Positions 62,957 to 64,000 of a DNA stretch of 64,000 nucleotides are shown here, in pieces. The notes beneath the pieces are model-generated. The model saw only the letters and a list, made by a program, of their open reading frames with translations, searched no databases and had not been told where the DNA came from. The stretch's first letter is position 1. Every line of letters begins with the position of its first letter. The DNA lies in NCBI RefSeq assembly GCF_003298775.1, contig NZ_QNTQ01000008.1:1-64000 (forward strand), written 5' to 3'. Both the position numbers and the translations under genes were made by a program. Source of the DNA: Rhodosalinus halophilus (lineage in GTDB: Bacteria > Pseudomonadota > Alphaproteobacteria > Rhodobacterales > Rhodobacteraceae).

Positions 62957-63886
62957 ATGACCCAAGCCACGCTCAGACACTCCCCCCTGGCCGGGCCCGG
63001 GGCCGCCACCGCGGGAATCGTCGCGGCCTCGGTCTGCTTCGGGCTCGTGCCCCTTTTCGCGCGCGAGCTTCAGGCCGCCGGCATGGCGGACGCCGCGATC
63101 GCCTTCTACCGCTATGCCTTCTCGACGCTCGTGCTGCTGCCCTTCCTGCCGCGCGCGCGGGCGAAGCGCGGCCCGGCCGCGATCATGGTGGGAACGGGCG
63201 TGCTGATGAGCCTTGGCTGGCTGGGCTATCTCGACGCGCTCAGAACGCTGCCGGTGGCCTCGGCCGGCGTGATCTACATGAGTTATCCGCTCTTCGCGCT
63301 TCTTCTGGGCTGGTTGCTGGCCGGCGCCGCGGTGGGCTGGCGCGGCTGGCTTGCCGGCGCGATGATCCTCGGCGGCGCGGCACTGCTGGCAGAGGGCGGC
63401 GGGCTCGCCGGGGCCGGACCGCTCGCGCTTCTGAAGGCGCTGGCCGCGCCGCTGACCTTCGGTCTGGGGATCGTGATCCTGTCGTCCTTCATGCACGGGC
63501 TCACCGCGCCCGAGCGGATGGTTTGCACCACGCTGGGTGCGGTTCTGGGGATGGCGCCGCTGCTGATGGCCACGCCGGTGGCAGGCTTCCTGCCCGCGTC
63601 GGAGGCTGGCTGGCTCATGATCGCGGGGCTGGGCCTCGCCACCGCCTTGATCCCGCAAATGCTCTACGTCTCTGCCGCACCGCGCGTCGGGCCCGGCCGC
63701 GCCGCGGCGGCCGGCAGCGTGGAACTGCCCACCATGCTGGCGATCGGTGCGCTCGCCTTCGGCGAGGTTCTGGGCCCGCGCGAGATCGCCTCGGCCGCGC
63801 TCGTGCTGGCCGCCATCCTGACCGCGCCGGCCGTGCGCCCGGGCGCGCCGGGGCTGACCGGGCGCAAGCGCCTCTTCGGGCTATGA
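62957..63886 (+). CDS. EamA/DMT-family transporter
   Basis: The 309-residue inner-membrane protein has about ten hydrophobic segments in two EamA repeats (about 15-140 and 155-295). Recognisable parts are GIVAASVCFGLVPLFARELQ, IAFYRYAFSTLVLLPFLPRA and GLGLATALIPQMLYVSAAPR. Proteins of this family export metabolites such as amino acids. The neighbouring MetR-like regulator hints at a sulfur or methionine-related substrate, which is inference. The end overlaps the stop of a minus-strand gene by six bases. Confidence 0.85.
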   Translation: MTQATLRHSPLAGPGAATAGIVAASVCFGLVPLFARELQAAGMADAAIAFYRYAFSTLVLLPFLPRARAKRGPAAIMVGTGVLMSLGWLGYLDALRTLPVASAGVIYMSYPLFALLLGWLLAGAAVGWRGWLAGAMILGGAALLAEGGGLAGAGPLALLKALAAPLTFGLGIVILSSFMHGLTAPERMVCTTLGAVLGMAPLLMATPVAGFLPASEAGWLMIAGLGLATALIPQMLYVSAAPRVGPGRAAAAGSVELPTMLAIGALAFGEVLGPREIASAALVLAAILTAPAVRPGAPGLTGRKRLFGL

Positions 63887-64000
63887 GCCGTCGGGCCGCA
63901 GCACCGTGACGCCGACCGCACCGGCGCGCGCGAGTTCCGGGTCGAGCGACATGTTCACGTATTCGCCGCGCCGCCAGAGCTGGCCCAGATCGTCGTAGTG
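63881..64000 (-). CDS. Partial unidentified protein, C-terminal end
   Basis: An open minus-strand frame enters from the right edge and ends in TAG at 63881-63883. The 39 visible residues include HYDDLGQLWRRGEYVNMSLD and PELARAGAVGVTVLRPDGS. The composition looks like a true protein and the stop lies neatly at the end of the EamA gene, but I cannot name the family from this piece. Confidence 0.5.
   Translation of the reverse strand, partial: HYDDLGQLWRRGEYVNMSLDPELARAGAVGVTVLRPDGS

Overview
The window is about 66-70% GC by eye and encodes a typical marine-type alphaproteobacterium of the Rhodobacterales (Roseobacter-like). The grounds are the pair sciP-ctrA, the order trkA-trkH-hfq-hflX, a Rhodobacter-type SOS box (GTTC-N7-GTTC), encoded Tat substrates, GC-rich coding with long antisense open frames, and intergenic repeats ending in GATATTT-N4/5-CCAAGAAGAA. 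No species can be named from the sequence alone.

Positions 1-8,950 are an accessory stretch. Remains of six insertion sequences of different families (ISL3, IS1595, IS3, IS110, IS1182-like, IS5 twice) lie side by side or nested, all broken by frameshifts, stops or truncation. Two non-IS genes survive there: a small glycine-rich exported protein (2401-2751) and a 967-residue acidic protein with DxDxDG calcium-type loops and three lectin-like repeats at its C-terminus (3388-6291).

Positions 9,396-19,177 hold a putative glycosyltransferase, two Fe-S assembly genes, a DUF6525-like protein, a protease-RimK fusion, an MFS transporter, queuine tRNA-ribosyltransferase, an Acg-type flavin oxidoreductase and a two-gene split flavocytochrome c (hexaheme subunit plus Tat-exported flavin subunit). 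At 19,605-21,628 lies a scar: a winged-helix fragment, the C-terminal half of a superfamily I helicase and the C-terminal part of an apparent Hsp70-like protein run together, next to tRNA-Asn.

Positions 22,337-39,205 include a metallo-beta-lactamase protein, an EnvZ-like kinase and a complete-looking aromatic catabolic locus. On the minus strand, a 2-aminobenzoyl-CoA (or salicylyl-CoA) monooxygenase/reductase, SDR, MarR regulator, enoyl-CoA hydratase, acyl-CoA dehydrogenase and 2-aminobenzoate-CoA ligase form one operon with overlapping genes. Divergently, ridA and a five-gene branched-chain-type ABC transporter follow. A perfect 12-bp inverted repeat in the shared promoter region is the likely MarR operator. 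Convergent to it are genes for mesaconyl-CoA C1-C4 transferase and mesaconyl-C4-CoA hydratase.

Positions 39,402-64,000 are mostly core genome: peptidoglycan enzymes, an lpxD-acp-fabF group, mnmA, sciP-ctrA, ligA-recG, an SOS-box-preceded 40-residue membrane peptide, a NifU-like scaffold, hisI, gluQ, a methyltransferase, trmFO, enoyl-CoA hydratase, thioesterase, trkA-trkH-hfq-hflX and a LysR/EamA pair. I consider the SOS-box peptide, the helicase-Hsp70 scar, the large repeat protein and the modular intergenic repeat the most interesting items. No CRISPR array, rRNA or intact phage was seen.
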